From positions 1,922,001 to 1,986,000 of the forward strand of contig NZ_CP155793.1 of assembly GCF_039729145.1 (NCBI RefSeq): a stretch of 64,000 bases of DNA. Reading direction: 5' to 3'. Position 1 is the first letter of the stretch; each line of letters begins with the position of its first letter. Positions 25,446-38,965 of this stretch are shown here, one piece after another. Source of the stretch: Microbacterium sp. SY138. Lineage in GTDB: Bacteria; Actinomycetota; Actinomycetes; Actinomycetales; Microbacteriaceae. Under the pieces are notes generated by a model. It worked only from the letters and a program-made list of their open reading frames with translations, did not search any database and was not told the DNA's origin. The position numbers and the translations under genes are program-made.

Positions 25446-27284
25446 GTGACCCCTGAAGATGCAGTGCTGACCGACGCCCCCGACGAATCTCCCGCGACCC
25501 CTGGATTCGAGGAGCTCGGCATCACCGGGCCCGTCCTCAAAGCCATCAAAGACCTCGGCTATGAGACGCCGTCGCCCATCCAGGCGGCCACCATCCCGAC
25601 GCTCCTGGCTGGGCGCGATGTCGTCGGCATGGCGCAGACCGGTACCGGGAAGACCGCGGCCTTCGCCCTCCCCGTGCTCGAGCGCCTCGATGTCTCCCAG
25701 AAGACCCCGCAAGCTCTCGTGCTCGCACCCACCCGTGAGCTCGCGCTCCAGGTCTGCGAGGCGTTCGAGTCGTACGCCTCCAAGATGAAGGGCGTGCACG
25801 TGCTCCCCGTCTACGGCGGGCAGGGCTACGGCGTGCAGCTGTCGGCCCTGCGCCGCGGCGTCCACGTGATCGTCGGCACGCCGGGCCGCATCATGGACCA
25901 CCTCGCCAAGGGCACGCTCGACCTGTCTCAGCTGCAGTACCTCGTGCTCGACGAGGCCGACGAGATGCTGAAGATGGGCTTCGCCGAAGACGTGGAGCAG
26001 ATCCTCGCGCAGACACCCGAGGAGAAGCAGGTCGCGCTGTTCTCCGCGACGATGCCGCCGCAGATCCGCCGTCTCGCCCAGAAGTACCTGCGAGACCCCG
26101 AAGAGATCAGCATCAAGTCCAAGACCGCGACCGGCACCAACATCACGCAGCGCTACCTCGTCGTGTCGTACGCGCAGAAGGTCGATGCGCTCACCCGGAT
26201 CCTCGAGGTCGAGAACTTCGACGGAATGATCGTCTTCGTCCGTACGAAGAACGAGACCGAGACCCTGGCGGAGAAGCTGCGCGCCCGTGGCTACTCGGCC
26301 GCAGCCATCAACGGCGACGTGCCTCAGGTGCAGCGTGAGCGCAGCGTGAACCAGCTCAAGGACGGCAAGCTCGACATCCTGGTCGCGACCGATGTGGCCG
26401 CGCGAGGACTCGACGTCGAGCGCATCAGCCACGTCGTCAACTTCGACATCCCCACCGACACCGAGTCCTATGTGCACCGCATCGGTCGCACGGGCCGCGC
26501 CGGACGATCGGGCGACGCGATCAGCTTCATCACCCCGCGCGAGCGCTACCTCCTGAAGCACATCGAGAAAGCGACGCGTCAGCAGCCGGCCCAGATGCAG
26601 CTCCCGAGCACGGAAGATGTGAACACCACGCGTCTGAACCGCTTCGACGATGCGATCACCACGGCGCTGTCGGAGACCGGGCGCATCGAGGCGTTCCGCG
26701 ACATCGTGGCGCACTACGTGCGTCACCATGATGTCCCTGAGGGTGACGTGGCCGCCGCTCTGGCTGTCGTGGCGCAGGGTGACAAGCCGCTGCTGCTCGA
26801 CCCCGCCAACGATCCGCTCACCAAGGCGGTAGAAGCAGACAACCGTCCCCCGCGCGAGCGCACGGGACGCGATGCTCGTGAGCCGCGTACGGAACGACGC
26901 GGGCGTGGCGACTACACCGCCTACCGCATCGAGGTCGGACGACGTCACCGTGTCGAACCCCGCCAGATCGTCGGGGCCCTCGCCAACGAGGGCGGTCTGG
27001 GACGCGACGACTTCGGTGCGATCAACATCCGTCCGGACTTCTCGACGGTCGAGCTGCCATCGAACCTGGATCCGTCTGTCCTCGAGAAGCTGCGCGACAC
27101 GCGCATCTCGGGACGCCTGATCGAGATCAAGCCCGACCGCGGTCCCGGGGGCGCACGCCGCACCGGCGGCCCTCGGGAGGCCGGCGGCCGGGGTGACCGT
27201 TTCGAGCGTCGGGACCGCGATGATCGGCCGGCGCGCGACACGCGTGACGAGAAGCCGTACCGCAAGCCGCGCCACAAGAGCTGA
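25446..27284 (+). CDS. DEAD-box RNA helicase (DeaD/CsdA-like)
   Basis: ATP-dependent RNA helicase of 612 residues. Q motif FEELGI...SPIQ, motif I AQTGTGKT, Ia PTRELALQ, Ib GTPGRIMDH, II DEADEML, III SATMPP, V ATDVAARGLDV and VI HRIGRTGRAG are all visible. After about residue 480 comes a DbpA-type RNA-binding domain (YRIEVGRRHRVEPRQIVGAL). The C-terminal 60 residues are Arg/Gly/Asp rich (RGG-like), suited to rRNA or structured mRNA. TACCCT at 25434-25439 ends 6 bases before GTG. Probable roles are ribosome assembly, cold adaptation and RNA turnover. Confidence 0.94.
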   Translation: MTPEDAVLTDAPDESPATPGFEELGITGPVLKAIKDLGYETPSPIQAATIPTLLAGRDVVGMAQTGTGKTAAFALPVLERLDVSQKTPQALVLAPTRELALQVCEAFESYASKMKGVHVLPVYGGQGYGVQLSALRRGVHVIVGTPGRIMDHLAKGTLDLSQLQYLVLDEADEMLKMGFAEDVEQILAQTPEEKQVALFSATMPPQIRRLAQKYLRDPEEISIKSKTATGTNITQRYLVVSYAQKVDALTRILEVENFDGMIVFVRTKNETETLAEKLRARGYSAAAINGDVPQVQRERSVNQLKDGKLDILVATDVAARGLDVERISHVVNFDIPTDTESYVHRIGRTGRAGRSGDAISFITPRERYLLKHIEKATRQQPAQMQLPSTEDVNTTRLNRFDDAITTALSETGRIEAFRDIVAHYVRHHDVPEGDVAAALAVVAQGDKPLLLDPANDPLTKAVEADNRPPRERTGRDAREPRTERRGRGDYTAYRIEVGRRHRVEPRQIVGALANEGGLGRDDFGAINIRPDFSTVELPSNLDPSVLEKLRDTRISGRLIEIKPDRGPGGARRTGGPREAGGRGDRFERRDRDDRPARDTRDEKPYRKPRHKS

Positions 27285-27306
27285 CCACCCTCGCGCGCGG
27301 AACGGA

Positions 27307-30113
<2,807 letters not shown>

Positions 30114-30142
30114 CTACGAGCGGGTACCGACACCGGAAACGT

Positions 30143-31240
30143 CTACGCGCCGACGGGAACCGCCGAGACCGTCGTATCGATCGTGAACTGTCCGAGCACG
30201 CGCGTTCCGACGTAGAGCACAGCGGTCTGCCCCGGTGCGACGCCGTCGAGGGGAACCTCCGGTGTGACGCGTACACCCCCGTCGGAGACCTCGGCGTGTG
30301 CGGCCACGGGCTCGGAATGCGCACGGATCTGCACATGGCAGGAGAAGGACGATTCGGTCGGTGCAGCGCCCGCCCAGCTGAACCGCTCCCCCGCGATCTC
30401 GGCGATGGCGAGGGCCTCCTTCGGGCCGACGACGACGGTGTTGGAGACCGGGCGCACTTCGAGGACGAACCTCGGCTTGCCGTCGGCGGCGGGCACACCG
30501 AGCTTGAGACCGCGGCGCTGCCCGACGGTGAAGGCGTGAGCACCCTCGTGGGATCCGACGACCTCTCCGCTGCGGTCGACGATCTCGCCGGTCGCCGTGC
30601 CGACCTTCTCGGCGAGCCAACCGCGGGTGTCACCATCGGGGATGAAGCAGATGTCGTGGCTGTCCGGTTTCTGCGCGACGCTCAGACCGCGTGCCTCGGC
30701 TTCTGCACGCACGATCGCCTTCGAGGGCGTGGTGCCGAGCGGGAAGTAGGTGTGCGCGAGCTGCTCGGCGTTGAGGACGCCCAGGACGTACGACTGGTCT
30801 TTGGCGTTGTCGGAGGCGCGGTGCAGCTCGAGACCCCCGTCGCCGTGGATCAACGTCGCGTAGTGCCCCGTGCACACGGCGTCGAACCCGAGCTCGATCG
30901 CTCGCTCCAGCAGTGCGGCGAACTTGATCTTCTCGTTGCATCGCATGCAGGGATTGGGGGTGCGACCGGCCTGGTACTCGGAGATGAAATCTGCGATCAC
31001 GTCGTCGCGGAACCGCTCCGAGAAGTCCCAGACGTAGAACGGGATGCCGAGCACGTCGGCGGCGCGACGGGCGTCGAGGGCATCCTCGATCGTGCAGCAG
31101 CCGCGGCTGCCGGTGCGCAGGGTGCCGCCGGCACGGGACAGTGCCAGATGCACGCCGACCACGTCGTGCCCCGCCTCCACGGCCCTGGCGGCCGCGACGG
31201 CGGAGTCGACACCACCGCTCATAGCCGCAAGGATCCGCAT
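30143..31240 (-). CDS. mnmA: tRNA-specific 2-thiouridylase MnmA
   Basis: Thiolates U34 of Glu, Gln and Lys tRNAs. The 365 residues contain the PP-loop SGGVDS at 8-13. The catalytic cysteine is in NPCMRCN (Cys98), and Cys198 in SHDICFIP is the partner that forms the persulfide/disulfide. The C-terminal beta-barrel matches the family. TAGACT at 31247-31252 ends 6 bases before the ATG. The gene upstream is a cysteine desulfurase nine bases away, presumably the sulfur donor, so the two form a tRNA-thiolation unit. Confidence 0.97.
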   Translation of the reverse strand: MRILAAMSGGVDSAVAAARAVEAGHDVVGVHLALSRAGGTLRTGSRGCCTIEDALDARRAADVLGIPFYVWDFSERFRDDVIADFISEYQAGRTPNPCMRCNEKIKFAALLERAIELGFDAVCTGHYATLIHGDGGLELHRASDNAKDQSYVLGVLNAEQLAHTYFPLGTTPSKAIVRAEAEARGLSVAQKPDSHDICFIPDGDTRGWLAEKVGTATGEIVDRSGEVVGSHEGAHAFTVGQRRGLKLGVPAADGKPRFVLEVRPVSNTVVVGPKEALAIAEIAGERFSWAGAAPTESSFSCHVQIRAHSEPVAAHAEVSDGGVRVTPEVPLDGVAPGQTAVLYVGTRVLGQFTIDTTVSAVPVGA

Positions 31241-31249
31241 GAGACCAGT

Positions 31250-32425
31250 CTACGAGCGCGCGGCTGTGCCGGCGCCGGATGCGCGGGCATACGCGTCAGC
31301 GATCGTGGCGAGCACCGCATCGACGTCGGTATCGGTCGAGGTTCGACCGAGCGAGAACCGCAGCACGCTGCGCGCATCCCGTTCGCTGCGCCCCATCGCC
31401 ATCACGACGTGCGACGGCTCGGCGACGCCCGCCTGGCAGGCGGATCCCGTCGAGGCGGCGACGCCGGCGACATCGAGGAGGAAAAGCAGGCTCTCCCCCA
31501 CCGCGCCGGGGAACAGCACGTGCGCGTTCCCCGGGAGGCGCACGGTCGGATCCCCCAGCAGTTCTGCTCTCGGCACGGCCGCCCTGATGCCGGACACGAG
31601 ACGGTCACGCAGCGCGCTGAGTCGTGCGGTCTCGTCCGATCGTTCGCGCTCTGCGAGCTCTAGCGCCGTCGCGAAAGCGGCAGCTCCGGGGACATCTTGC
31701 GTGCCCGCGCGCAACCCGCGCTGCTGCGCTCCGCCACGCAGCAGCGCAGTGAGGCGGGCCGTACGCGCCGTGACGAGGACTCCCACGCCGACCGGCGCGC
31801 CGATCTTGTGGCCGGCGAAGCTCATGGCGACCAGGCCGACCCCACCGTCGGCATCACCTCGCAGGGTGCGGAACGACAGGGGCACGTGCCCGAGAGCCGC
31901 GACGGCGTCGATGTGCAGGGGAACTCCCGCTCCCGCCGCCACGGCTGCGAGGGAGCGGGTGTCGTTGATGGTTCCGGCCTCGTTGTTCGCCGCGAGCGCC
32001 GTCGCCAGAGCGGCACCGGGAAGCTCGGCGGCGAACTGCTCGGGATCGATCCGCGCGTCGGGCGCGACGGGCACTCGTCGCAGTGCTGCCCCTTCATCCA
32101 CGAGCGCGGCGACCGTGTCCATGGTCGCGTGATGCTCGGCGTCGGGCATCACGATCGCCGACGTTCCGCCCGCGCGGCCGTGCCACAACCCCTGAAGAGC
32201 GAGGTTGATGGACTCCGTGCCCCCGGAGGTGAACACGATCTCGATCGGGTCGGCCTCCAGCACCGCGGCGACCCGTTCGCGCGACTCCTCGAGCAGCCGA
32301 CGCGCATCCTGACCCGCCCCGTGCGTCGACGACGCATTGCCGACCATCTGGGAAGCGGCGAGCCAGGCCTCCCGTGCTTCGGGGCGCAGTGGCGTGGTCG
32401 CCGCGTGGTCCAGATAGTGCCGCAT
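31250..32425 (-). CDS. Cysteine desulfurase (IscS/NifS-like)
   Basis: PLP enzyme that takes sulfur from cysteine as a protein persulfide. The 391-residue protein has HAATTPLRPEA at the N-terminus, FTSGGTESINLAL as the PLP phosphate loop, EHHA stacking on the cofactor, the Schiff-base lysine Lys207 (SFAGHKIGAP) and the catalytic Cys330 in TGSACQAG. The loop around Cys330 is long (class I, IscS-like). GAGAAT at 32432-32437 ends 6 bases before the ATG. Next to mnmA, so tRNA thiolation is the likely main use; a role in Fe-S assembly is possible. Confidence 0.94.
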   Translation of the reverse strand: MRHYLDHAATTPLRPEAREAWLAASQMVGNASSTHGAGQDARRLLEESRERVAAVLEADPIEIVFTSGGTESINLALQGLWHGRAGGTSAIVMPDAEHHATMDTVAALVDEGAALRRVPVAPDARIDPEQFAAELPGAALATALAANNEAGTINDTRSLAAVAAGAGVPLHIDAVAALGHVPLSFRTLRGDADGGVGLVAMSFAGHKIGAPVGVGVLVTARTARLTALLRGGAQQRGLRAGTQDVPGAAAFATALELAERERSDETARLSALRDRLVSGIRAAVPRAELLGDPTVRLPGNAHVLFPGAVGESLLFLLDVAGVAASTGSACQAGVAEPSHVVMAMGRSERDARSVLRFSLGRTSTDTDVDAVLATIADAYARASGAGTAARS

Positions 32426-32525
32426 CCTTCGATTCTCTCCCGAAACGAGGGCGGAAGGGTGCTGCCTCCAGGTACCGGGTGCGCGCTGACATGAGACGGC
32501 AACACATCGCGCCTAGTGTGTACTC

Positions 32526-34598
32526 ATGCCCGAGTCCCGAGACCTCACCGTGCCCGGCGGACCTGCCCTCGACAACCTCGGCGTTCGTCTGCACGACGGC
32601 GTCGGTACCCTGCGCGTCTGGTCGCAGAACGCCTCCTCCATCGAGTTGGTCGTCTTCGACGCCACCGACCTCGACTGGGCGACGGACGAAGTGCCGCTCG
32701 AGCGACTCGCCGGGGGCGTCTGGGAGGTCACCACCGAACTGCTCCAACCCGGTGTGCGGTATGCCATCCGTGTCGGGGGTCCGCACGGCCCCGGGAACAC
32801 GTTCAACCCGGAGACGCTGCTCCTCGACCCCTACGCCCGCGGCCTCGCGCAGGGAGACGGGTACGAGGAATGGCGCTCCGTGGTGATCGTCGACGGCTTC
32901 GATTGGGGCGAGTCGCAGAAGCCTCGGGTGCCGTTGGACCGCACGGTCATCTACGAGGGGCATCTCAAGGGCCTCACCAAGCGTCATCCCGATGTTCCTC
33001 CCGCACTGCACGGTACCTACGCCGGGCTCGCCCACCCCGCGATGATCGCGTACTTCCACTCCCTGGGGATCACCTCGATCGAGCTGCTCCCGGTTCATGC
33101 CTTCGTGCCGGAACCTCGCCTCCTCGAGCGCGGTCTCACCAACTACTGGGGCTACAACACGCTGAACTTCTTCACCCCGCACACCGCCTACGCCACCGAG
33201 GAGGCCCGCAAGGAGGGGCCGGAGGCAGTGCTGGCCGAGTTCAAGGGCATGGTGCGGCTGCTGCACGAGGCAGGACTCGAGGTCATCCTCGACGTCGTGT
33301 ACAACCACACGTCCGAAGAGGGCATCGGCGGTCCGCGCTCGAGCCTGCGCGGCATCGACAACGCGAACTACTACCGGCAGGATGAGTCCGGCGTCTACGT
33401 CGACACCACCGGGTGCGGCAACACCCTGAACACGGCGACCGATGCCGGTGCCCGACTCGTTCTGGACTCCCTGCGCTACTGGGCGCAGGAGATGCAGATC
33501 GACGGCTTCCGCTTCGACCTCGCCACGGCCATCGCCCGCGACGCCGCCCACACCTACACCCCGGAGCATCCGCTTCTCACCGCCATCGCGGACGATCCGA
33601 TCCTCGCCGACACCAAGCTCATCGCCGAGCCATGGGACGTCGGTCTCGGCGGCTGGCAGACGGGCAACTTCCCGGCCGGCTGGCATGAGTGGAACGACCG
33701 CTATCGCGATCGGGTGCGCAACTTCTGGCTGAGCGACATCGACTACGCCCGGCGAGCATCTGCCCCGGTGGGCATCGGTGGATTCGCGACCCGTCTCGCC
33801 GGATCGTCGAACACCTTCAGCGAGGACCGCGGTCCGCTCGCCAGCGTGAACTTCGTCACGGCGCACGACGGCTTCACCCTGCACGACCTCGTCTCCTACG
33901 ACGTCAAGCACAATGAGGCCAACGGCGAACAGAATCGCGACGGTGCGGACATGAACCGCGCGTTCAACCACGGAGTCGAGGGTCCGACAGACGACCCGAC
34001 CATCCTCGCCTCGCGGCGCAAAGCCATGCGCAACCTGCTCGGAACGCTCCTGCTGTCCGCGGGCATTCCCATGCTCACCGCCGGCGACGAGGTCGGTCGC
34101 ACCCAGCGAGGCAACAACAACGCCTATGCCCAGGACTCCGTCCTGACCTGGCTCGGTTGGGAGTTCGAGCCCTGGCAGGACGATCTGCGCGCCCACGTCT
34201 CCCGGCTCATCCGGCTGCGCCAGGAGAACCCCGCCTTGCGACCGAGCCGCTACGCGCGACTCGGCGAGCACATCCCCAACGCCTCGGTGATGGACTGGTA
34301 CGACCAGAACGGGGAGACGATGGAGCAGGACCAATGGGCCGACCCAGGGAACCGGACGCTGCAGTACGTCGCCGCCTCCACTCCCGACACCGAGGCCTAC
34401 AACCGCATCCTCCTGATCGTGCACGGTACCGAGTCGCCCATCGATGTACGCCTGCCGGTCGAGATCGAAGACGCGACCCGCTTCGTCTCGCTGTGGTCGA
34501 GTGCTCAGGAGCGCCCTTCCGATGACGAAGAGGTCTTCGCGCCTGGCGATGTGCTGCCGGTCTCGGGCACGTCGATGAGGCTGTTCCGCATCGAATGA
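32526..34598 (+). CDS. glgX: Glycogen debranching enzyme GlgX
   Basis: GH13 isoamylase-type enzyme that cleaves alpha-1,6 branches of glycogen or limit dextrin. The 690 residues have an N-terminal CBM48 (LGVRLHDGVGTLRVWSQNA) and then the barrel: YEGHLKGLT, LDVVYNHTSE, the nucleophile Asp331 in GFRFDLAT, the acid Glu368 in LIAEPWD, and TAHDGFTLHDL with the third acid. TAGTGT at 32514-32519 ends 6 bases before the ATG. It leads a glycogen cluster with glgE and glgB, 65 bases upstream of glgE. Confidence 0.95.
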   Translation: MPESRDLTVPGGPALDNLGVRLHDGVGTLRVWSQNASSIELVVFDATDLDWATDEVPLERLAGGVWEVTTELLQPGVRYAIRVGGPHGPGNTFNPETLLLDPYARGLAQGDGYEEWRSVVIVDGFDWGESQKPRVPLDRTVIYEGHLKGLTKRHPDVPPALHGTYAGLAHPAMIAYFHSLGITSIELLPVHAFVPEPRLLERGLTNYWGYNTLNFFTPHTAYATEEARKEGPEAVLAEFKGMVRLLHEAGLEVILDVVYNHTSEEGIGGPRSSLRGIDNANYYRQDESGVYVDTTGCGNTLNTATDAGARLVLDSLRYWAQEMQIDGFRFDLATAIARDAAHTYTPEHPLLTAIADDPILADTKLIAEPWDVGLGGWQTGNFPAGWHEWNDRYRDRVRNFWLSDIDYARRASAPVGIGGFATRLAGSSNTFSEDRGPLASVNFVTAHDGFTLHDLVSYDVKHNEANGEQNRDGADMNRAFNHGVEGPTDDPTILASRRKAMRNLLGTLLLSAGIPMLTAGDEVGRTQRGNNNAYAQDSVLTWLGWEFEPWQDDLRAHVSRLIRLRQENPALRPSRYARLGEHIPNASVMDWYDQNGETMEQDQWADPGNRTLQYVAASTPDTEAYNRILLIVHGTESPIDVRLPVEIEDATRFVSLWSSAQERPSDDEEVFAPGDVLPVSGTSMRLFRIE

Positions 34599-34663
34599 AG
34601 CCGGCCGACGACGCACCCTCCGGCGCGCTACCCGTGGCCACGTCCGCGCGGTACATTCGGGAG

Positions 34664-36736
34664 GTGGCTGCACGTGCTGGTACTCGGTCCTCGGCTCTTC
34701 GGAGCCCCGCTCAGATCCCGACGCGCGCCCTGGGCGTTGCGGATTCTCCCGGTGCACTGCGGACGACCCGCATCCCGCTGCTCGACCCGTCGCCATCGGT
34801 ACCCGGTGGCTTCAGGCCGAAGGCCTTCGTCGGCGAAGTGGTGCCCTTCAGCGTGGTCGCGTTCCGCGAGGGCCACGACGTCATCGGCGTGCACGTCCGG
34901 CTCACGTCCCCTTCCGGAGAAGAGACCCTGCATCGCCTCTCTCCCCGCGACGACGGCACCGACACCTGGTCGACGCCGATCGCGCTCGACGAACAGGGCG
35001 AATGGCTCTTCCGGTTCGAGGCCTTCTCCGATGACTTCGCGACCTGGGCGCACGCCGCGGAGCTGAAGGTCGCCGCCGGGGTCGACGTCCCGGTGATGGC
35101 AGCGCTGGGGGCAGATCTGCTGGCGCGGGCCGCCGCGGAGAAGGACCGCCCGGCACCGCAGCGGAAACGGCTCGGCGCAGACGCGGTATCCCTGCAGGAC
35201 GGCGATGCCGCGACAACCATGGCGCTGGCGACGGATGCGGGATTGGTTCAGATCTTCCGCGACCGTCCCGTGACGACTCTGCGCTCCGCGACGCCGACAC
35301 ACACGCTGCATGCCGACCGGCGCGCGGCAGGTGTCGGCGCCTGGTACGAGTTCTTCCCCCGCTCCGAAGGCGCGCGGCGTCTGAAGGACGGAACTGTCAA
35401 GAGCGGCACGTTCCGCACCGCGACGCGTCGTCTGCCCGACGTCGCGGCGATGGGTTTCGACGTGGTGTATCTGGTGCCGATCCATCCGATCGGTTCCACC
35501 AATCGCAAGGGACGCAACAACACCCTCACCGCCGAGGCCGGAGACCCGGGTTCGCCGTACGCGATCGGCGCCACGGAAGGCGGGCACGATGCGATCCATC
35601 CCGAACTGGGCACCTCGCAGGATTTCCGGGCGTTCGTGCGCGCGGCACGGAGGGAAGGGCTCGAGGTCGCGCTCGACCTCGCACTCCAGGCCTCGCCCGA
35701 CCATCCATGGGTGCGCGAGCATCCGGAGTGGTTCACGACCCTCCCGGACGGCACGATCGCCTACGCCGAGAACCCGCCGAAGAAGTACCAGGACATCTAC
35801 CCTCTGAACTTCGACAACGATCCGGACGGCATCTACGCGGAGATGCTGCGGGTCGTGCAGCACTGGGTGGCGCAGGGCGTGAAGATCTTCCGCGTCGACA
35901 ACCCGCACACGAAACCGCTCCAGTTCTGGGAATGGCTCATCGCAGAGGTGAACGCCGTCGACCCCGACGTGATCTTCCTCGCGGAGGCGTTCACCCGACC
36001 GGCCGTCATGCGCGCGCTCGCCGCGGTCGGTTTCCAGCAGAGCTACAGCTACTTCACCTGGCGCAACACGAAGGCCGAGCTCGAGGAGTTCCTCGGCTCG
36101 GTATCCCACGAGACCTCCGACTACATGAGGCCCAACCTCTTCGTGAACACCCACGACATCCTCACCGAGTACCTGCAGTTCGGTGGCAGAGCGGCCTATA
36201 GGATCCGCGCCTGCATCGCCGCGACGGCAGGTCCCGTATGGGGCGTTTACGCGGGCTACGAACTCTTCGAGAACGTCGCCCGTCCCGGGTCCGAAGAGAA
36301 CATCGACAACGAGAAGTACGAGTACAAGTTCCGAGACTGGGTCGGCGCCGAGGCCCGCGGCGAATCGCTCGCTCCCCTGCTGCGCCGACTCAACGAGATC
36401 CGGGGCGCTCATCCCGCGCTGCAGCAGCTCCGCAACTTCCGCGCGCACTGGAGCGACGACGACGCGGTGCTCGTCTACAGCAAGCATCTGGCGGCGCCGT
36501 TCACCGGCACCGGTCGCGGAGACACCGTCATCGTCGTCGCCAACGTCGACCCGCACTCGGTGCGGGAGACCACCGTGCACCTCGACACGACCCAGTGGGG
36601 CATCCCCCGGGGCGAGGCCTTCGAGGTGGAGGACCTCCTCACGGGGGCCGTCTGGACCTGGACCGATCACAACTACGTGCGGCTCGACGCCTTCGCCGAG
36701 CCGGTGCACATCCTGAAGGTGAGGGAGCGATCATGA
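34664..36736 (+). CDS. glgE: Maltosyltransferase GlgE (alpha-1,4-glucan:maltose-1-phosphate maltosyltransferase)
   Basis: Extends linear alpha-glucans with maltose-1-phosphate, the last step of the trehalose-to-glucan route. The 690-residue protein has an N-terminal beta domain with [14 protein letters not shown] and [20 protein letters not shown]. The GH13_3 barrel has [15 protein letters not shown], the nucleophile Asp412 in RVDNPHTKP and acid Glu441 in FLAEAFTRP, 29 residues apart as in characterised GlgE. TACATT at 34652-34657 ends 6 bases before GTG 34664; a farther upstream in-frame ATG would add a tail overlapping the promoter. ATGA overlap with glgB. Confidence 0.95.
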   Translation: MAARAGTRSSALRSPAQIPTRALGVADSPGALRTTRIPLLDPSPSVPGGFRPKAFVGEVVPFSVVAFREGHDVIGVHVRLTSPSGEETLHRLSPRDDGTDTWSTPIALDEQGEWLFRFEAFSDDFATWAHAAELKVAAGVDVPVMAALGADLLARAAAEKDRPAPQRKRLGADAVSLQDGDAATTMALATDAGLVQIFRDRPVTTLRSATPTHTLHADRRAAGVGAWYEFFPRSEGARRLKDGTVKSGTFRTATRRLPDVAAMGFDVVYLVPIHPIGSTNRKGRNNTLTAEAGDPGSPYAIGATEGGHDAIHPELGTSQDFRAFVRAARREGLEVALDLALQASPDHPWVREHPEWFTTLPDGTIAYAENPPKKYQDIYPLNFDNDPDGIYAEMLRVVQHWVAQGVKIFRVDNPHTKPLQFWEWLIAEVNAVDPDVIFLAEAFTRPAVMRALAAVGFQQSYSYFTWRNTKAELEEFLGSVSHETSDYMRPNLFVNTHDILTEYLQFGGRAAYRIRACIAATAGPVWGVYAGYELFENVARPGSEENIDNEKYEYKFRDWVGAEARGESLAPLLRRLNEIRGAHPALQQLRNFRAHWSDDDAVLVYSKHLAAPFTGTGRGDTVIVVANVDPHSVRETTVHLDTTQWGIPRGEAFEVEDLLTGAVWTWTDHNYVRLDAFAEPVHILKVRERS

Positions 36737-38937
36737 GCTACACGGAAGACGTCGCCGCATCCACCGAATGGGAGGCGGTCTCATCAGCCACGTACCACGA
36801 TCCTCACTCCGTTCTCGGCGCGCATGCCCACAAGGATGCGGCCGATCGCACCGTCACCGTGATCCGTGCCAGACGCCCGCTCGCAGAAGCAGTCGCAGCC
36901 GTCTTCGACGACGGCAGCAGGCAGGAGCTCGCCCACGTCGCCCACGGCATCTGGGAGGGCCAGCACAGCGGTCCCCCGGTCCCTTACCGCATCGCCACGA
37001 GGTACGCAGATCACGATGAGACAGTGTCGGGCGACCCGTATCGGCATCCGCCGACGCTCGGCGACCTCGACCTGCACCTGATCGCCGAGGGGCGTCACGA
37101 ACGCCTCTGGGAGGCGTTGGGTGCTCATGTGCGCACGTTCGACGGAGAGATCGGCGTCTCGTTCGCGGTCTGGGCGCCCAACGCCACTGCCGTGCGGGTG
37201 GTCGGCGACCACAACGACTGGAACGGCGAGCCCCACGCCATGCGCTCGATGGGCGTCAGCGGCGTCTGGGAGCTCTTCGTTCCAGGGCTGCCGATCGGCA
37301 CCAGATACAAGTACCAGATCCGCACCCGCGAGGGGGCGTGGATCCTCAAGGCCGACCCGATGGCGCTCGCTGCCGAGGTTCCGCCCGACACGGCATCGAT
37401 CGTGACGGCATCGACGCACAGCTGGTCGGATGGCGCGTGGATGACGCGCCGGGCGGCCACCCACGCCGTGGCGCAGCCGTTGTCGATCTACGAGGTCCAC
37501 GTCGGCTCATGGCGGGCGGGCCTCGGATACCGCGAGATCGCCGACCCGCTGATCCAGCATGTGACGGAATCGGGCTTCTCCCACGTCGAGTTCATGCCGC
37601 TGGCGGAGCATCCGTTCGGTGGATCGTGGGGCTATCAGGTCAGCGGATACTACGCCCCCACGAGCAGGTTCGGCACGCCCGACGACTTGCGCTACCTCAT
37701 CGACCGTCTCCACCAGGCCGGCATCGGCGTGATCATGGACTGGGTTCCGGGCCACTTCCCCAAGGATGCCTTCGCACTCGCACGCTTCGACGGTCAGCCT
37801 CTCTACGAGCACCCGGACCCACGACGCGGAGAGCATCAGGACTGGGGAACACTCATCTTCGATTACGGCCGCCCGGAGGTCCGCGGATTCCTGGTCGCCA
37901 ACGCCCTGTACTGGCTCCAGGAGTTCCATGTCGATGGGCTCCGTGTCGACGCCGTCGCCTCGATGCTCTACCTCGACTACTCCCGTCAACCGGGCGAATG
38001 GGAGCCGAACATCCATGGCGGGCGCGAGAACCTCGAGGCGATCCGTTTCCTGCAGGAGGTGAATGCCACCGCCTACCGGCTGCACCCGGGGATCCTGATG
38101 ATCGCGGAGGAGTCCACCAGCTTCCCCGGCGTCACCGCTCCCACCGACCACGCAGGCCTGGGTTTCGGGTTCAAGTGGAACATGGGCTGGATGAACGACT
38201 CCCTGCAGTACATCTCACGCGACCCGATGTACCGCGGGCATCACGAGGGCGAGATGACCTTCTCCTTCGTCTACGCCTTCGGTGAGAACTATCTGCTTCC
38301 CATCAGCCACGACGAAGTCGTCCACGGCAAGGGCAGCCTGGTCGCAAAGATGCCGGGAGACCATTGGCACAAGCTGGCGAACGTGCGTGCGTACCTCGCC
38401 TACATGTGGGGGCACCCCGGCAAGAAGCTGCTGTTCATGGGGCAGGAGTTCGGCCAGCTCGCGGAGTGGTCGGAAGGGCGCGAGCTGGATTGGTGGCTCC
38501 TCGAGCAGCCCTCGCACGCCCAACTGCAGGACTTCATCGGCGAGATGAACCGTACTTACCGGGCGCAGTCCCCTCTCTGGGAACGCGACAACGACGGTTC
38601 GTCGTTCAGCCGCCTCGGTGCACCGAGTTGGGAATCTACGGTGATCGCGTTCGAGCGGCGTGACGCGCACGGCGGACGCCTGGTCGTCGTGAGCAACTTC
38701 GCCGGGGTGGAACGCACCGGGTATCAGCTCACCCTTCCTCGAGAAGGAGTGTGGCAGGAGGTGCTCAACACGGACGCGGCGGACTACGGGGGTCGAGGAT
38801 CGGGCAACCTCGGGTTGGTCTATGCGAAGCCCTCTGAAGGAGGAGCACCGCTCGCGACCCTGACGTTGCCCGCGCTCTCGACGCTGTGGCTGCGCTACCA
38901 GTCCGACCCTCACGTGCCGACGGTCAACCACGGCTGA
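36733..38937 (+). CDS. glgB: 1,4-alpha-glucan branching enzyme
   Basis: Introduces alpha-1,6 branches into the chains made by GlgE. The 734 residues contain an N-terminal branching-specific beta domain, a CBM48 segment ([24 protein letters not shown]) and the catalytic barrel with [11 protein letters not shown], nucleophile Asp406 in [17 protein letters not shown], acid Glu459 in MIAEESTS and [14 protein letters not shown]. The ATG overlaps the glgE stop and GAGGGAG sits six bases upstream. It is the final gene of the cluster. Confidence 0.97.
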   Translation: MSYTEDVAASTEWEAVSSATYHDPHSVLGAHAHKDAADRTVTVIRARRPLAEAVAAVFDDGSRQELAHVAHGIWEGQHSGPPVPYRIATRYADHDETVSGDPYRHPPTLGDLDLHLIAEGRHERLWEALGAHVRTFDGEIGVSFAVWAPNATAVRVVGDHNDWNGEPHAMRSMGVSGVWELFVPGLPIGTRYKYQIRTREGAWILKADPMALAAEVPPDTASIVTASTHSWSDGAWMTRRAATHAVAQPLSIYEVHVGSWRAGLGYREIADPLIQHVTESGFSHVEFMPLAEHPFGGSWGYQVSGYYAPTSRFGTPDDLRYLIDRLHQAGIGVIMDWVPGHFPKDAFALARFDGQPLYEHPDPRRGEHQDWGTLIFDYGRPEVRGFLVANALYWLQEFHVDGLRVDAVASMLYLDYSRQPGEWEPNIHGGRENLEAIRFLQEVNATAYRLHPGILMIAEESTSFPGVTAPTDHAGLGFGFKWNMGWMNDSLQYISRDPMYRGHHEGEMTFSFVYAFGENYLLPISHDEVVHGKGSLVAKMPGDHWHKLANVRAYLAYMWGHPGKKLLFMGQEFGQLAEWSEGRELDWWLLEQPSHAQLQDFIGEMNRTYRAQSPLWERDNDGSSFSRLGAPSWESTVIAFERRDAHGGRLVVVSNFAGVERTGYQLTLPREGVWQEVLNTDAADYGGRGSGNLGLVYAKPSEGGAPLATLTLPALSTLWLRYQSDPHVPTVNHG

Positions 38938-38938
38938 G

Positions 38939-38958
38939 CGCGCCGGGGACTCGGCGCG
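38939..38958. terminator. Weak hairpin between convergent glgB and the thioredoxin gene
   Basis: Seven-base stem (38939-38945 with 38952-38958) and a six-base loop in the short gap between the two convergent stops. It is GC-rich but lacks a U-run; its terminator role is plausible but not strong. Confidence 0.35.
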
Positions 38959-38965
38959 TGCCTCC

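Noticed and set aside
32094..34796. A 900-codon open frame on the minus strand opposite glgX
   Set aside because: Antisense to the complete GlgX catalytic domain; composition is that of a shadow frame and no domain is recognisable.
34628..36709. A 693-codon open frame on the minus strand opposite glgE
   Set aside because: Mirrors the third-position bias of glgE; no start signal or domain.
38939..38958. A strong terminator between glgB and the thioredoxin gene
   Set aside because: Only a seven-base stem without a U-run; listed at low confidence.
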